A stretch of DNA of 64,000 bases, from positions 5,952,001 through 6,016,000 of the forward strand of contig JAIOJX010000004.1 in the NCBI GenBank assembly GCA_022376925.1. The letters run 5' to 3'. Origin of the DNA: Tragulus kanchil. Its lineage: Eukaryota > Chordata > Mammalia > Artiodactyla > Tragulidae. The notes under the pieces are model-generated. The model was not told the origin of the DNA. It ran no database searches and was given only the letters and a program-made list of their open reading frames with translations. Below are positions 1-12,290 of this stretch, piece by piece. A program made the position numbers and the translations under genes. Positions within the stretch are counted from its first letter, which is position 1. Each line of letters starts with the position of its first letter.

Positions 1-716
1 TAATTGCACTGAATTAGCCTCAGGAGACTCGGACAATATCAACTTCAGAAACCCACAAAGGGATCCTTTATAAGGAGTTTCAAAAGCATCAGGGCCTCAG
101 CATCCCTCCTAAGGGCTTGCACTACAAAGCATAGGCCCTGTACATATAAGCCCCTCTTCCCAGCATCTCAGGCTATTGTTCCCTTCTGGTGTGCTTTCTG
201 AATGAATTTCCTGGCTGGCCCGATGGTGTGTTCAGTTGTGCGTTAGGCTTACTCCGGAGTTGGTTCAGGAGAGACAGCTGGAGTTCAAGGCTGAGAGGCC
301 TTCAGCCATTCAGTCCTGTGAATGCCATCTGTGCCCGAGGACTGGCCTGTGGACCAGTGCACTTTCTGGTGGTCTTTCTAGCTCTGACATGGTCTTATTC
401 TGAGGTCCTTCTCATTTCTTAAAACCAGATTCTTACGTAACCAAGGTGATTTCCTTTCAGTAATCCTTGGTTGCATCATGAGTTTGTGTGTTTATGTATG
501 TGTTCATTCCCTGATTTATTATCCAATCCATTTTAGAGAAAGAAAAGACCCTAGTGAGTGTGTGTTTATAGCATAACTCAGAGAATTTAAGATCAGATGG
601 TAATTTGGGGATCAGAAGAGGGGGGTGCATAAGTATCATGAAGATTTGTCTCTGACCTGCATTTCATTTACTTTTCTGCAGTAAATTCCAAGTCCCAGTG
701 CACATAAATAGCTCAA
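1..716. other. Unannotated unique sequence
   Basis: No repeat family, RNA gene or exon was recognised. The longest open frames are under 80 codons, lack any recognisable motif and are not supported by splice or promoter context. It is read as ordinary intergenic or intronic DNA. Confidence 0.5.
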
Positions 717-918
717 ATTCCTTCCACATCCCTCCTGGGAGCTGGATCTCCAGTCTCTCCTTGCATACCTCCACTGACGAGGCCCTCACCACCACTGAGG
801 CAGCTGGTGCACGTTAACTTGAATTCCTTCCACATCCCTCCTTGGAGGTGGAGTTTCAGTCTCTGTTTGCACATCTCCACTGCCAGGGCCCTCACCACCA
901 CTGAGGCAGCCGGCACAC
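717..918. repeat. Two-copy tandem repeat, 106-bp period
   Basis: The block starting ATTCCTTCCACATCCCTCC at 717 recurs at 823. The block GGCCCTCACCACCACTGAGG at 781 recurs at 887. Both give an offset of 106 bp. The copies are clearly diverged by several substitutions (GGGAGCTGGATC versus TGGAGGTGGAGT), so this is a genuine older local duplication. It differs from the near-identical 1.1-kb duplications elsewhere in the window. Confidence 0.85.
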
Positions 919-1734
919 ATTTGACACATCTGCCAGAAGGTTCCAAATTGCCTTAAAAGACTTTGTGTGCATGCATTAGAAAAACATATTTATCTATTTA
1001 TTACAGTTCCTCTCTTGGAGCCATATAGAATAATTCACATCTAATGATTCCCAAATGGGGTCCCTGAGTACCCAGGGGGGCCATGAAATAGTAATGAGGA
1101 CTCAGAATCCATTTTTAACATTTCAGAGACTAACAAATTGCATATTTACTTCTGACAAGGCTCTATGGACTCACAGAAAAGCAACATGCCTTTTATTTTG
1201 TGTTTTCTTAGGTTAGCTCATTGTAGTAACAATTGCTTATCCCACAATGTTCAGTATTTCTGGCCATTACGTATGTCTTTGGTTAGTAAGGATGGGGAAA
1301 GCAAGTAAATGATGGATGGGGTTTGGTAAACACATTAAAAAAAAAACAGCCTTATAGGGGAGGAAAACACCCAACAGACTCACTAATAAAAGTACAGACA
1401 CCTATGGTCTCTTTCTCTGGCCTCTCTTCTGATCTCTGAGCATAGTGATGGGACATGTTTTCTCATCACACAAACACATTTCCTGGGGGAAACAGATATA
1501 TTTATGGGATCTGTCAGTAATTGTGTCCAGACTGGGGTAACTTTCCAGGGAGTGAGGTTGTTTGTTGTGGTTCTCAATTCTTTTAGCCCTTTTGAGCCTG
1601 AGCATAATTCTTCTAATAATTGAAACAGACTGCAGTACCTGTAACCAAAACTGTTCTATCATGAAGGAGATGGGGAGGCAATAACCCTTGACTGGCACTG
1701 GTAAAAATAATTTTAGACACAGTGATTTGTCACT
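919..1734. other. Unannotated unique sequence
   Basis: AT-rich sequence with a short A run near 1337. No repeat family or coding exon was recognised. Confidence 0.45.
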
Positions 1735-1835
1735 TTTCTTTATTATATTGCTGGGGAAACTGAGGGCAAGAAGGTCATGAAACCCGCCCAAGGGCAGGCC
1801 ACTAGCTCAGTTCTGGATCCTGGGTCTTCTACCCT
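1735..1835 (-). repeat. MIR SINE fragment
   Basis: The arrangement GGGGAAACTGAGGGCAAGAAGG, a CCCAAGG-like step, CACTAGCTCAGTTCTGGATCC follows the reverse complement of the MIR core (GAAACTGAGGCACAGAG ... GGTCACACAGCTAG). It is old and diverged. Confidence 0.5.
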
Positions 1836-2109
1836 TGGGACCAAGGCCACTTTGTCTAAAGCAGCTGAAAACCTGCAGAGTGGTGTCGGGATGGCCAGGC
1901 TGGAGATGGTGCCATCCATCTTAAAAATCATTCTGGCTTCTGCCAGCTGATGAAGGAAATAAAGTTAATGACGCCCACATAAATGTGATACTGTCGCAGG
2001 CCGCGCGCACAGGCTGGCTGGAGGGGAGCTCTGCAGGCCCTCTGACGAAGGAAAAAGGTTTTTAATGTAGCTCTAACAGGAGCAGCATCTCCGCTTTCTG
2101 CAAGGACAG

Positions 2110-2195
2110 GGACTGTGGCATCTCTTACCTCTGTCGCCCCTGTAGAGTGCCTAGTTTGGGACTGGACATGTAAATACAACGATAAATAAATGTCT
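2110..2195 (+). repeat. L2/MIR 3'-end-like fragment
   Basis: The order CTCTGTCGCCCCTGTAGAGTGCCTAG followed by GATAAATAAATGTCTGG matches the pattern of L2-type 3' ends (CCCAGTGCCTAG ... CAATAAATGTTTG). It is short and diverged. Confidence 0.35.
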
Positions 2196-3314
2196 GGTGT
2201 AGAAAGGAAGGCAGTCTCATTACCGATGGAAATTCAGCCTGAGCCTTTGTGGGTGTGGGCCTCTGTCTCTTATTGAGACCTTATGTGAGATGGGGGGAAA
2301 CTTAGAGGTGTTGGAGTCAGTCATTTGAGTTGACTGGTTAGAGAACCGAGTGCCCGTGAAGGAAAGAGATTCGTGAGAGCCCTGCTGCAGGGGAAGAGAA
2401 GAGCAGACTCTATGAGGAAGGCTCTCAAATCATAGGCTGATTGCTCTTTCCACAGCACCACATGACTGCAGCCTCTCTCATAAAGTGGTCTCAGAGATAA
2501 ATTCCCTCCATTTCCCTTCGTAGGTCATCTCCAGTTTTGTAAATATGCAGAAGTTATGTGCTGATTCATAACTGCATTTACCAAACTGAGGTTCTTGTCC
2601 AAAATGTCCCTCAGGAACAAAAATCATGACATTTTCGTTTCTCTTTCTCAAGCTTCCTAAGCCCCCAAAGAGGGTAGATGGACATTTTGATTGGCCCTAA
2701 TACAGACTCGTCCAAGGGATGTGTTTCCTTGATTAACAAGTCCTTGGCCCATTCCAGAAGCTCCTAGACACTTTCCACAGTGCCCAAAATGCAGTGGGTA
2801 AGATTTGAGGAAGAATACAGCTATGCTACCAGGAGGAAAAGATCCAGGTGGTCATTTACTCCTCTTGGCAAGGTTGGAGAATGGGATGCCAGAGAGGCAC
2901 CTCAGAAGAAAGCTCTTTGACCTTACAGCTAGGTGATTTTCTCAGGACAGAGATATGAAGCAATCTATGAAGCATGCTCCTTCTGACTTCAGTGAGGCAG
3001 ATACATCTTCAAGGTTTTGATGACCTTTCTTAGCCAATGAGTAACATATTTAGCACAAAACCCTGTGGGAGGAGACATCTACTGGGTGGGCAGATGGAAG
3101 GGCCACAAAAGGCTGATCATCTTTTGGGAAACTGCCCTTGGGTTAGATGGGTTTTTCTCCTCTGCCTTTGCTTCTATTTCAAGCACAACCCAGGTCTCTG
3201 CTTCACTCTGGTACCTTGTGTGTTCCAGGGGGGCATTTTCTCAAGGAAAAGACTTTTCTCCTCATTACAGTTGGTTCATCAGAGTCCCAGGTTAAATATT
3301 TGGTCATTCTACAC
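2196..3314. other. Unannotated unique sequence
   Basis: No element was recognised. Three overlapping short open frames around 3037-3542 run through each other and into the downstream DNA transposon. This indicates chance openness rather than an exon. Confidence 0.45.
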
Positions 3315-3519
3315 CAGTGGTTCCCAACTGTGCACAATTTTGTAGGCTTCCCCTGCCCCCCATCCCAGACTTCTGGAGATGTTTTTGATGGTCATGACTA
3401 CAGGAGGAAGGATTACCAGTGCCAAAGATATAAACACCTTATAATGCACAGTTCAGCCCTCATATCACAGAATTTTCCAAATGTTCAAATGTCAGTAATG
3501 CCAAGGTTGAGAAACATGA
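3315..3519 (+). mobile_element. MER5A-like non-autonomous hAT-Charlie DNA transposon
   Basis: It begins CAGTGGTTCCCAAC and ends GGTTGAGAAACATG, the inverted terminal repeats of this hAT-Charlie family. The internal landmarks are in order: TTCTGGAGATGTTTTTG, then ATAATGCACAGTTCAGCCC, then TCACAGAATTTTCC, then AATGTCAGTAATGCCAAGG. The length of about 205 bp fits a near-complete ancient copy. It has no coding capacity. Confidence 0.85.
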
Positions 3520-5457
3520 TTATATACCCTGGATCTATTTGAGTTACTCAGAAGGTGAGAACATTTGGGAGTCACCCTGGGTCCTTCTCAGCCATAAGCC
3601 AGTGTAAGGGCTCTGGGAATCACATTAGATTCCCTTCTTCTCAAACGGAGGTTTGAAAGGAATATGCTTCTATTAAAATAACACATCATTGCTTATTATT
3701 TTTGACCAGTCTGGATATAAAGTCCCATCCCCAACTGAAAACAGAGAGACAACATTTAGTTTATGGAATACTAGAATGTCACTCATAGAATTTTAGAACT
3801 GCAGGTTTTTAAAAATATCAGGGCAGGAACTTCAACTCACTTCCTCTTCCTATGGGGACACAGTTGATGAGCACTGCAATGCTGTTTGTCCCCCGGACCC
3901 TCTGTCTCTCTCCATCTCAGCTTTTCCAAGGCCTCAGTTCATTCTCTTTGTTGGCACTGTACGAGGGTTCTCCCTCCCTCCCTTTGATTGTTGTGTTGTT
4001 TTGCTGGCATTATGGCCATTTTGCTGGTTGTGTGCAGATGCGGCAGCACTGCTCTTCCCCTTTCGAGTCCCCAGATTTCCCCAACAAGGTGAGCAGCTGG
4101 CACTCATTTAATCTAAGGACAGCCTGGGTGCCTGAGATGATTGGATTGGCTCATTCCAACATGGCACCTGTGCCCTGGGGGAGAAGGGGTTATGCACATG
4201 GAACCTGCTAGGGAGCCAGCTTCCATTCACCCCTACACACATTCTGTAGAGCCCCCAGTTTTTCATGCTTCTGTATTTTCACCTCAACTTAAAAAATGAG
4301 ATAGTCATGAAAATGCCAATTGGGCATAGACAATACTTTCCTTGTGAACTTTTCCTTTTTCTCATCTCTGAAAAATTGCTGAAGGTAGTTCCCTAGTTCA
4401 GTTCTTATTTTTTATTATTTTTTGTTTCCTGTTCTAAAACATTTATCCCCCAAATGATGTAGCCATTTATGTACTTTGAAAGTGCAACAGCACCATTCCC
4501 TTCCCAGCTTTCCAGAGTCATGACTCCTCTTTCCTTATAAACACATGGCATTGTATCCCATCTCCACCGTAGCTCACGTCTGCCTCGACACAGGTAGGGA
4601 AAGGAGACATGGAGTGACACATTCTGATAGGCCATCACCCATCATTTAAAGAATTAAGCCAGTGGATTCCTAACTTTATCAAAATGATTACAATGCCAAC
4701 CTTCCAGACTGCTTCCCTATTGTGAAAGACAATGTCTGGGAGAAGAAAATCAAGCATTATATACTGTTCATCAAGAAGAAAAGAGTTGGAGGGGAGGATG
4801 TGCTTTGTCCTATTAATTTGTTCTTTAATCTCTCAGGTTCAGTTCTGTCTCAGAAAACCAAACAGAGAGAATCCATTTGCATACAGATGTTACCCAGCAC
4901 CCCACCTCCACAGCATTTTACAGTTCCACTATGTATGTAGAGGAGAAAGAATTTGATACTATTCAGAGGATACTTCCTGCCCTTTCACCCATAAAGTAGC
5001 TATATTTCAGAAGGCCTTGGATTGTTGCACTTTCTTTCATTCTATCTGACTCCTTGAGCATTTGTATTCTAAACTGAGTGGCAGGACTGTGGCCTATCAA
5101 AGAATTATTTAAACTGGAGATTAGAAGCTTTAGCGTTGAGTATCTCAGAGAAGGAGAGACATCTTTCCTTCATCCCAAGAGAAATTAATTAAACCAACAA
5201 TTCATATGCAGAGTTGTCTCTAATGTAAAAAAAAAAAAAAAATCCAACAAGAAATATTTGCTGGCTTATGATGAGAGAGACCAGTATTTGTTTGTTACTT
5301 ATTTTTAAAAACAGCCAAGAGTGGATTTTTTTCAAGTGATGTTAGTCTAGTGCCATGGTAAAACATGAGAGGCAGACATCTAAAATGAAGAAGATTAATG
5401 ATCCCTGCAGGTCATGGGAAAAGACTAAGTTTTTCAATTAATGTAAATGGAATTTAT
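3520..5457. other. Unannotated sequence with a 16-A homopolymer
   Basis: No gene or clear repeat family was recognised. There is a run of 16 A at 5227-5242. Open frames are below 120 codons with no domain-like content. Confidence 0.45.
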
Positions 5458-7594
5458 CATAACCATCTCTAAAGATGGCATGATTCACCCACTTACAAAA
5501 AGACTGTATATTTCTATGCTTCCTGAAGAGGTGGTTTTTTCACTTTTCACTTTTGCTAACATAAGAATGCTAAATCTATAGGCAGAAAATTTTAACCTGG
5601 GAGCCCAGAAGTGGGGGAACTCATTTACTGAGTTGGAGATAGACAAACATTAAAAAACAAAACAAATGAAACTTGTCCATCAGCTCAGGATCTGCAGCTA
5701 GCAAGCAGAGTTTAGAAAGGTGAATGGGAGATAGGAGGGATTCAAAGTTTCAAGAGAGAAATGTTTTCTGGAGTCTGTTCCTGAGTAGATCCCCTCTGCA
5801 CTCACGTTGAGAGTTTTACAACCTGGGCTTCTAACACTATTGTTTCCAATTACCGAGTCTCAGCAACACCCTCCACCCCCGCACCGCAGAAAAAGAAAAC
5901 AACAACAGAAAAGGAGAGAAAATGATATGTTCTGTGTCCAGTGGGTTTGAGTGCAACCTTCCCCGTCACCGCTAGTTGTCACTTGGCTCCCAGACGGGAG
6001 AGCTGAGGTTTTCGGCACTGCGGTTAGAGAGAATGCAGTCCTAATTAAACGGAGTAACTCCTAAAGCTTCCCTTTAAAGTCCTCAGCCAAGTGAGAGTCA
6101 ATATGCCTGGATGTTGGGGGCCAGTGACGGGGCAGGGGTTGTAGCAAGTGGAAGGATAAACAAATCACAAGAAACAGGCAAACGGCTGCCAGGGCAGCGA
6201 CTGTCTCAGACCTCCACGCACAAGCCAGACACCCTGCGGGCGGGGCGGGGTGGAGGTGAGGGAGCGGGGGATGGAAGGACCCGATTGCAGAGGTATACAG
6301 CACCCTTCTCCCCCCAGACGAGGGGATCACGGACAGAGTCAGCCGCCGTGCTCCTCTCCCCCATTTTCATCAGAACGATGTAGTCAGTAAAAAATTGCAT
6401 ACCTGAAGAATACAATGGTCTCCCAAAGGTAGAGTCGAAGAGTGTTGAAGCTGTACATTTTCCAGGTCCTTGTGCTTTGTAGTCCACGAGTTATGGGGGC
6501 AAAAATGTTTCAGATTGGCACTTACATAACCATCTCTAAAGATGGCATGATTCACCCACTTACAAAAAGACTGTATATTTCTATGCTTCCTGAAGAGGTG
6601 GTTTTTTCACTTTTCACTTTTGCTAACATAAGAATGCTAAATCTATAGGCAGAAAATTTTAACCTGGGAGCCCAGAAGTGGGGGAACTCATTTACTGAGT
6701 TGGAGATAGACAAACATTAAAAAACAAAACAAATGAAACTTGTCCATCAGCTCAGGATCTGCAGCTAGCAAGCAGAGTTTAGAAAGGTGAATGGGAGATA
6801 GGAGGGATTCAAAGTTTCAAGAGAGAAATGTTTTCTGGAGTCTGTTCCTGAGTAGATCCCCTCTGCACTCACGTTGAGAGTTTTACAACCTGGGCTTCTA
6901 ACACTATTGTTTCCAATTACCGAGTCTCAGCAACACCCTCCACCCCCGCACCGCAGAAAAAGAAAACAACAACAGAAAAGGAGAGAAAATGATATGTTCT
7001 GTGTCCAGTGGGTTTGAGTGCAACCTTCCCCGTCACCGCTAGTTGTCACTTGGCTCCCAGACGGGAGAGCTGAGGTTTTCGGCACTGCGGTTAGAGAGAA
7101 TGCAGTCCTAATTAAACGGAGTAACTCCTAAAGCTTCCCTTTAAAGTCCTCAGCCAAGTGAGAGTCAATATGCCTGGATGTTGGGGGCCAGTGACGGGGC
7201 AGGGGTTGTAGCAAGTGGAAGGATAAACAAATCACAAGAAACAGGCAAACGGCTGCCAGGGCAGCGACTGTCTCAGACCTCCACGCACAAGCCAGACACC
7301 CTGCGGGCGGGGCGGGGTGGAGGTGAGGGAGCGGGGGATGGAAGGACCCGATTGCAGAGGTATACAGCACCCTTCTCCCCCCAGACGAGGGGATCACGGA
7401 CAGAGTCAGCCGCCGTGCTCCTCTCCCCCATTTTCATCAGAACGATGTAGTCAGTAAAAAATTGCATACCTGAAGAATACAATGGTCTCCCAAAGGTAGA
7501 GTCGAAGAGTGTTGAAGCTGTACATTTTCCAGGTCCTTGTGCTTTGTAGTCCACGAGTTATGGGGGGCAAAAATGTTTCAGATTGGCACTTACA
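5458..7594. repeat. Direct duplication A (offset 1067-1068)
   Basis: Copy 1 is about 5458-6526 and copy 2 about 6525-7594. AACCATCTCTAAAGATGG occurs at 5461 and 6528. Beyond copy 2 the sequence continues TTACAAAACCAG, whereas at the internal join it reads TTACATAACCATC, so the copies abut at a 2-3 bp shared overlap. The only difference noticed is one G in a homopolymer. It is probably an unmerged assembly overlap. Confidence 0.92.
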
Positions 7595-8516
7595 AAACCA
7601 GTGAGCGCTGTTAAAAGAAAAATAATCCAAATCCTCAGGGGAGGTGGGAACAGGGGCGCAGGGGAAGAGCCCCAGGGGAAACCGGAGCGAGGGGCTCCAG
7701 GTACCACGGACAGAGGCAGCCTCGAAGCGTTTCAGCACCACGGAGAGCAGCCAGTCCTGGTTTTCCGGAGCGCGAAGAGTATCGCTGTTTGTTAAACTCC
7801 AGCGTGTCTGTTGGCTCCCTGCAGCGCTGGGGAGGCACGTTTGGGGGTGGGTATATTTTCTTTTTTACCCCTGTTTTTCTGTTTAAACGGCCAGCTCAGT
7901 AAAAGGAAAAAAAATCTTCTGTGGAGATCAGAGCGCTGGCCTCGGACGGTTAGATCGGGCGAGCATCCTGAGGAGGGAGAGCAGGGCTTTAAGCCCCCTG
8001 GGCTGGCCTGAGGGGCTTAGGGGGCGAAGGCAAGCGATGGACGGTGCTGCCTTCAGTTAAAACCCGGAGAATGTGCTAGGCTGGTGCATCGCCACCGAGT
8101 CCCGGAATCTCGTTCCTCTGCCTGCGTACCCGTCTGCTGTCGCCTTGCGATCCTTGTTCTCTGGTCCCCGCCGAATAAGTTATGATCGCTGCAGAGAAGG
8201 TGTCCCATTGCTCAGGGCTGCAGACGTGAGAGAGCTCGGGGCAAGTTTCAGGAGCTGCTGGGGTCCATGGCAACCCCGCGGGGCTCGGGAGCCCAGGGCT
8301 TCAGGGGCATCTCGGTTTTTTGAGCTCGCCCATCTTCCTCTGGCCAGGACTCCTTCAGATCTTCAGACTTTCTTACTGCATTAATTTAACAAACTGGCAG
8401 CGTGGGGGGTTGAGGGGCGGGGGGCGGGCGGGCGATGGCCGAAGGGAGGGGGTGGAGAGGGAAAAAAGGGGGGAAAAACTCCTTAATATCTTCAAACCCT
8501 CCCACTCGAGATGCTC

Positions 8517-8565
8517 ATTGGCCCACAGCTGCGAAAACCAGATCTTTTCCCGGTGTTCAGCCAAT
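8517..8565. promoter_or_regulatory. Paired CCAAT (NF-Y-type) boxes
   Basis: An inverted CCAAT (ATTGG) lies at 8517-8521 and a direct CCAAT within AGCCAATCGCG at 8561-8565, 44 bp apart in a GC-rich setting. Paired CCAAT boxes at tens-of-bp spacing are typical of NF-Y-bound promoters. Binding is inferred, not shown. The pair recurs in the duplicate. Confidence 0.4.
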
Positions 8566-8619
8566 CGCGTGTCAAGACTCTGGGTTGAGTTTAACCCTTG
8601 AAATGCTGACTGAGATCCG

Positions 8620-8640
8620 TGTCTCCCCTCTCCATTGCAG
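8620..8640 (+). other. Splice-acceptor-like site
   Basis: A pyrimidine tract (GTCTCCCCTCTCC) is followed by ATTGCAG and then G, a good consensus 3' splice site next to a CpG-rich promoter-like block. No open exon with coding character follows. If used, it would more likely belong to a non-coding transcript or UTR exon. Confidence 0.2.
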
Positions 8641-9620
8641 GCTGGCGGTGGAGTAGGGAAGGTTATGGAGTTAATCTCTCAAAATATTGCCTTTATTTTT
8701 AAAGAATGTAGTTGTATGTGAGTGAAGCAACCACCACGGGTCCCAGTTTAGATACGCTTTTGGGCCCAGTTTATCATTTTAAAAGGGGAAGTATTGAACC
8801 AGGTCTCCGAGTTTTTTTAGAGCTCTGAAGTAGTAAGGTTTGGCTCCGGGGTGGGAAAGAGTGGGAGAGACTTCAGAAGGAAGTCTGATCTACAAAGGAT
8901 GACCCCACCCCACAACAGGACCAGTGCAGCAGGAAGATACTGGGGGAAAATTTCCCTTTTTAGCGTCAAGATGAAGAAGTCCTGGCCTCACTGCAAGATA
9001 TGACTTCTTTCTACTGGACAGGAAACAGTTTTATTTACATTCATAAGCTCGGGAAACTGAGCCTCAGCAAACTTTGGCTTGCTACAAAATGATGGTAGTG
9101 CCAAATCGTATGTACAGGTATCCAGTGCTTACTTCTCCCATTCTCTGCTTTTTCTTCCTCCTGCTTCTCTGTTTTCCCAGCTTATTTGACTCTCAGAAAC
9201 CAGCTATACATTTCACTCTAGAGCCAAAAGGGGGGGGGGCTCAGGAGCCCTTGCCCAGGGGACGTTCTCTGGTCCCCGCCGAATAAGTTATGATCGCTGC
9301 AGAGAAGGTGTCCCATTGCTCAGGGCTGCAGACGTGAGAGAGCTCGGGGCAAGTTTCAGGAGCTGCTGGGGTCCATGGCAACCCGCGGGGCTCAGGAGCC
9401 CAGGGCTTCAGGGGCATCTCGGTTTTTGAGCTCGCCCATCTTCCTCTGGCCAGGACTCCTTCAGATCTTCAGACTTTCTTACTGCATTAATTTAACAAAC
9501 TGGCAGCGTGGGGGTTGAGGGGCGGGGGCGGGCGGGCGATGGCCGAAGGGAGGGGGTGGAGAGGGAAAAAAGGGGGGAAAAACTCCTTAATATCTTCAAA
9601 CCCTCCCACTCGAGATGCTC

Positions 9621-9669
9621 ATTGGCCCACAGCTGCGAAAACCAGATCTTTTCCCGGTGTTCAGCCAAT
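9621..9669. promoter_or_regulatory. Paired CCAAT boxes, duplicate copy
   Basis: Second copy of the ATTGG (9621-9625) and CCAAT (9665-9669) pair, inside copy 2 of duplication B. The spacing is the same, 44 bp. It is probably the same locus represented twice. Confidence 0.35.
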
Positions 9670-10328
9670 CGCGTGTCAAGACTCTGGGTTGAGTTTAACC
9701 CTTGAAATGCTGACTGAGATCCGTGTCTCCCCTCTCCATTGCAGGCTGGCGGTGGAGTAGGGAAGGTTATGGAGTTAATCTCTCAAAATATTGCCTTTAT
9801 TTTTAAAGAATGTAGTTGTATGTGAGTGAAGCAACCACCACGGGTCCCAGTTTAGATACGCTTTTGGGCCCAGTTTATCATTTTAAAAGGGGAAGTATTG
9901 AACCAGGTCTCCGAGTTTTTTTAGAGCTCTGAAGTAGTAAGGTTTGGCTCCGGGGTGGGAAAGAGTGGGGAGAGACTTCAGAAGGAAGTCTGATCTACAA
10001 AGGATGACCCCACCCCCACAACAGGACCAGTGCAGCAGGAAGATACTGGGGAAATTCCTTTTTCAGCGTCAAGATGAAGAAGTCCTGGCCTCACTGCAAG
10101 ATATGACTTCTTTCTACTGGACAGGAAACAGTTTTATTTACATTCATAAGCTCGGGAAACTGAGCCTCAGCAAACTTTGGCTTGCTACAAAATGATGGTA
10201 GTGCCAAATCGTATGTACAGGTATCCAGTGCTTACTTCTCCCATTCTCTGCTTTTTCTTCCTCCTGCTTCTCTGTTTTCCCAGCTTATTTGACTCTCAGA
10301 AACCAGCTATACATTTCACTCTAGAGCC

Positions 10329-11784
10329 CAGCTGGGGAGGTGGAGTTAATCAGATTTTCTCCAAGCTACCGGACTTTAGTGGATTAATAGCCTCTGCAGG
10401 ATTTTCTGGCTGATTTGAACTGACTGGGACAGTGGAGTCTCTCTCTCTCTCCCAGCCTCCTGAAAAGGGATAACCCTTCCCTCTCAGCCAGTAGCTTTAG
10501 TAGTTCCTTCTCTGGAGTTTTTGGAGGCAGGTTCTCCCTAGAATAGTTCTTAACAGCTCCCATCTCTCCAAGCTCAGGCTTTCTCTCCAGCAAAGAAGCC
10601 TGGACAGCTCTGTCCACTTGTCTCCTATCGGCAGGGATTCAGCTCCTACTCTGCACACCATTACAGCACACCCTTTATGACTGCCTTTTCTATTGGCTTC
10701 GCCACTCCAGAACAGTGACAAGTTGCTCAGAATCTCCATGAGATTCTGACTAGTGACTGAGATGGAAATTTTGCTTTAGCGGTGACTATTCACATGATTC
10801 TGATACAAATTTATATTGTCTGTCTGTTAACTGTCTATCTACCTCCATGTGTTACTAATCTTGATCAGCATGCCTTCAATGCATTGGGGACTGTTGTACA
10901 TTTCACAGAATCTCGTTTACTTCTTACAGTCCTACTTTGAACTGAATATTATCTTTGTGATTGTGTGTCTACTTGAGTATGTGCCCATTCATGAGTTTGC
11001 TTGGGAATGATAAGCATCTGTATTTCTGTGGCTATGGACTGTTTTACCACACCTGCTGAATTCTGAAGTGAACGTGAAATGCATATGTGCATTTATATAT
11101 CTGGGTTTGTGAATGTATTTCTGTCTACATAGACGTATATGTTTGCATCTGTGTGTGTCTTTGTTGTGGCCCTGGAGGTACTGAAGTAAACTGTGAGCTG
11201 GCAGCTTTGTTTTTGCTCCTCACCTGGGCAGAAGGCAACTGTGTAAGCAGATGTGGATGCAGGGCATAGAGTTACTTTTTCTTTCCCTTTAAAGAGATGC
11301 TGTGCATATGTGTATGTGCATGTAACATTGCTATGTATGGGTGTGAATGGCTCTAAAACTTTGGCCTCTGTAGGAGATGAGAGTAATTCTTACCAGTTTT
11401 CTAGTGGGCTTCTGTTTAATCTGTGGCTGCTACTTTTACTTAACTGGCACACATGACCTGAGCATGTGTCGAGCATATGATATGCTATGATGATATGTAA
11501 TGGGCTATGATAATATGTGAGGTAAATAGTACTTTGTACCTCTGGGATATATGGTCCCTTCAGAGGCTAGGGTAAAAATTCCTCATGTTTTACTTCCTAC
11601 CTCACATATTTCTTATGGTTGCAAACAGTATACCCAGATCTTCCTGTCTTGTGTGTGTCACTTTTGAAAATGAGCAACCATGAGCTTGGAGGTCAGGGAT
11701 TTATGTTCTTATTTTCTCTCTGCTTCCAAAAGCCTGGCTGGTGTTGGGTACGTGACCAAACCTCTCTGGCCTAAGTCAGACAGA
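10329..11784. other. Unannotated sequence, GT-rich in part
   Basis: A short CT run lies near 10438-10452, and degenerate TG-rich sequence around 10940-11160 and 11290-11340. No coding exon or named element was recognised. Confidence 0.45.
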
Positions 11785-11984
11785 GATGGTCATGGCCACT
11801 CTCTTCCCCACAGGAAGCTGCACAGAAGCAATGGCATTCAAGTCTAATCTTAGGGCAACGTGAAACAGAACTCTTTTCGTCAGACATACAAAAACTGAAA
11901 TAATTGACCCCAGTAGACTTGTATGATAAGAAATGTTAAAGAAAATCCTTCAGTTAGACATATATCATAGCAATAATTTCTTTC

Positions 11985-12290
11985 TTTTTTATAAATTTAT
12001 TTTTATTTTGCTTTTACAAAGTCTTGTGGTTTCCTGCCATACAGAAACCCGAGTCAGCCATAGGTGTACACATGACCCCTCTCACTTGACCTTCCCTCCC
12101 ATCTCCCGCCCCATCCTACCCCTCTAGGTTGTTATATTGCCCCTGTGTAAGTTCCCTTAGTCTTACAGTAGATTCACGTTGGTCGTCTATTTTACACATG
12201 GTAGTGTAAGTTTCCATGTTACTCTTTCCATAAGTCTTGTCCAATCCTCCCTCCCCACAGTGTCCATAGTCAAAACAGAACTCTTGGAAT
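11985..12290 (-). mobile_element. Ruminant L1 3' end, 5'-truncated
   Basis: Read on the minus strand it has the purine-rich GGATGGGG...GGGAGATGGGAGGG tract, then TGTACACCTATGGCTGACTC, then a terminal AAAATAAAAATAAATTT. That is the order seen in ruminant L1 3' UTR ends. The poly-A side is at about 11985. No ORF2 remains. Confidence 0.6.

Larger units (their letters stand above)
5985..8645. promoter_or_regulatory. CpG-rich, promoter-like region (contains duplication A)
   Basis: The G+C and CpG content is clearly above the flanks, with clusters around 6190-6360 and 7620-8460. A tandem GC box (GGCGGGGCGGGG) lies at 6239-6250 and recurs at 7306-7317 in the duplicate. GGGCGGGCGGGCG lies near 8424, and paired CCAAT boxes at 8517-8565. 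There is no TATA box in a convincing position and no coding exon downstream. It could be the promoter of a gene or lncRNA whose exons are outside the window, or an enhancer-type CpG island. CpG statistics were not computed. Confidence 0.4.
8156..10328. repeat. Direct duplication B (offset about 1103-1108)
   Basis: Copy 1 is 8156-9225 and copy 2 is 9264-10328. GTTCTCTGGTCCCCGCC occurs at 8156 and 9264. The copies differ mainly by G/C/T homopolymer lengths, for example CTCGG followed by six versus five T. The 38-bp filler at 9226-9263 starts with AAAA and ten G and contains a stray CTCAGGAGCCC. It looks like low-quality contig-end sequence. Confidence 0.92.
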
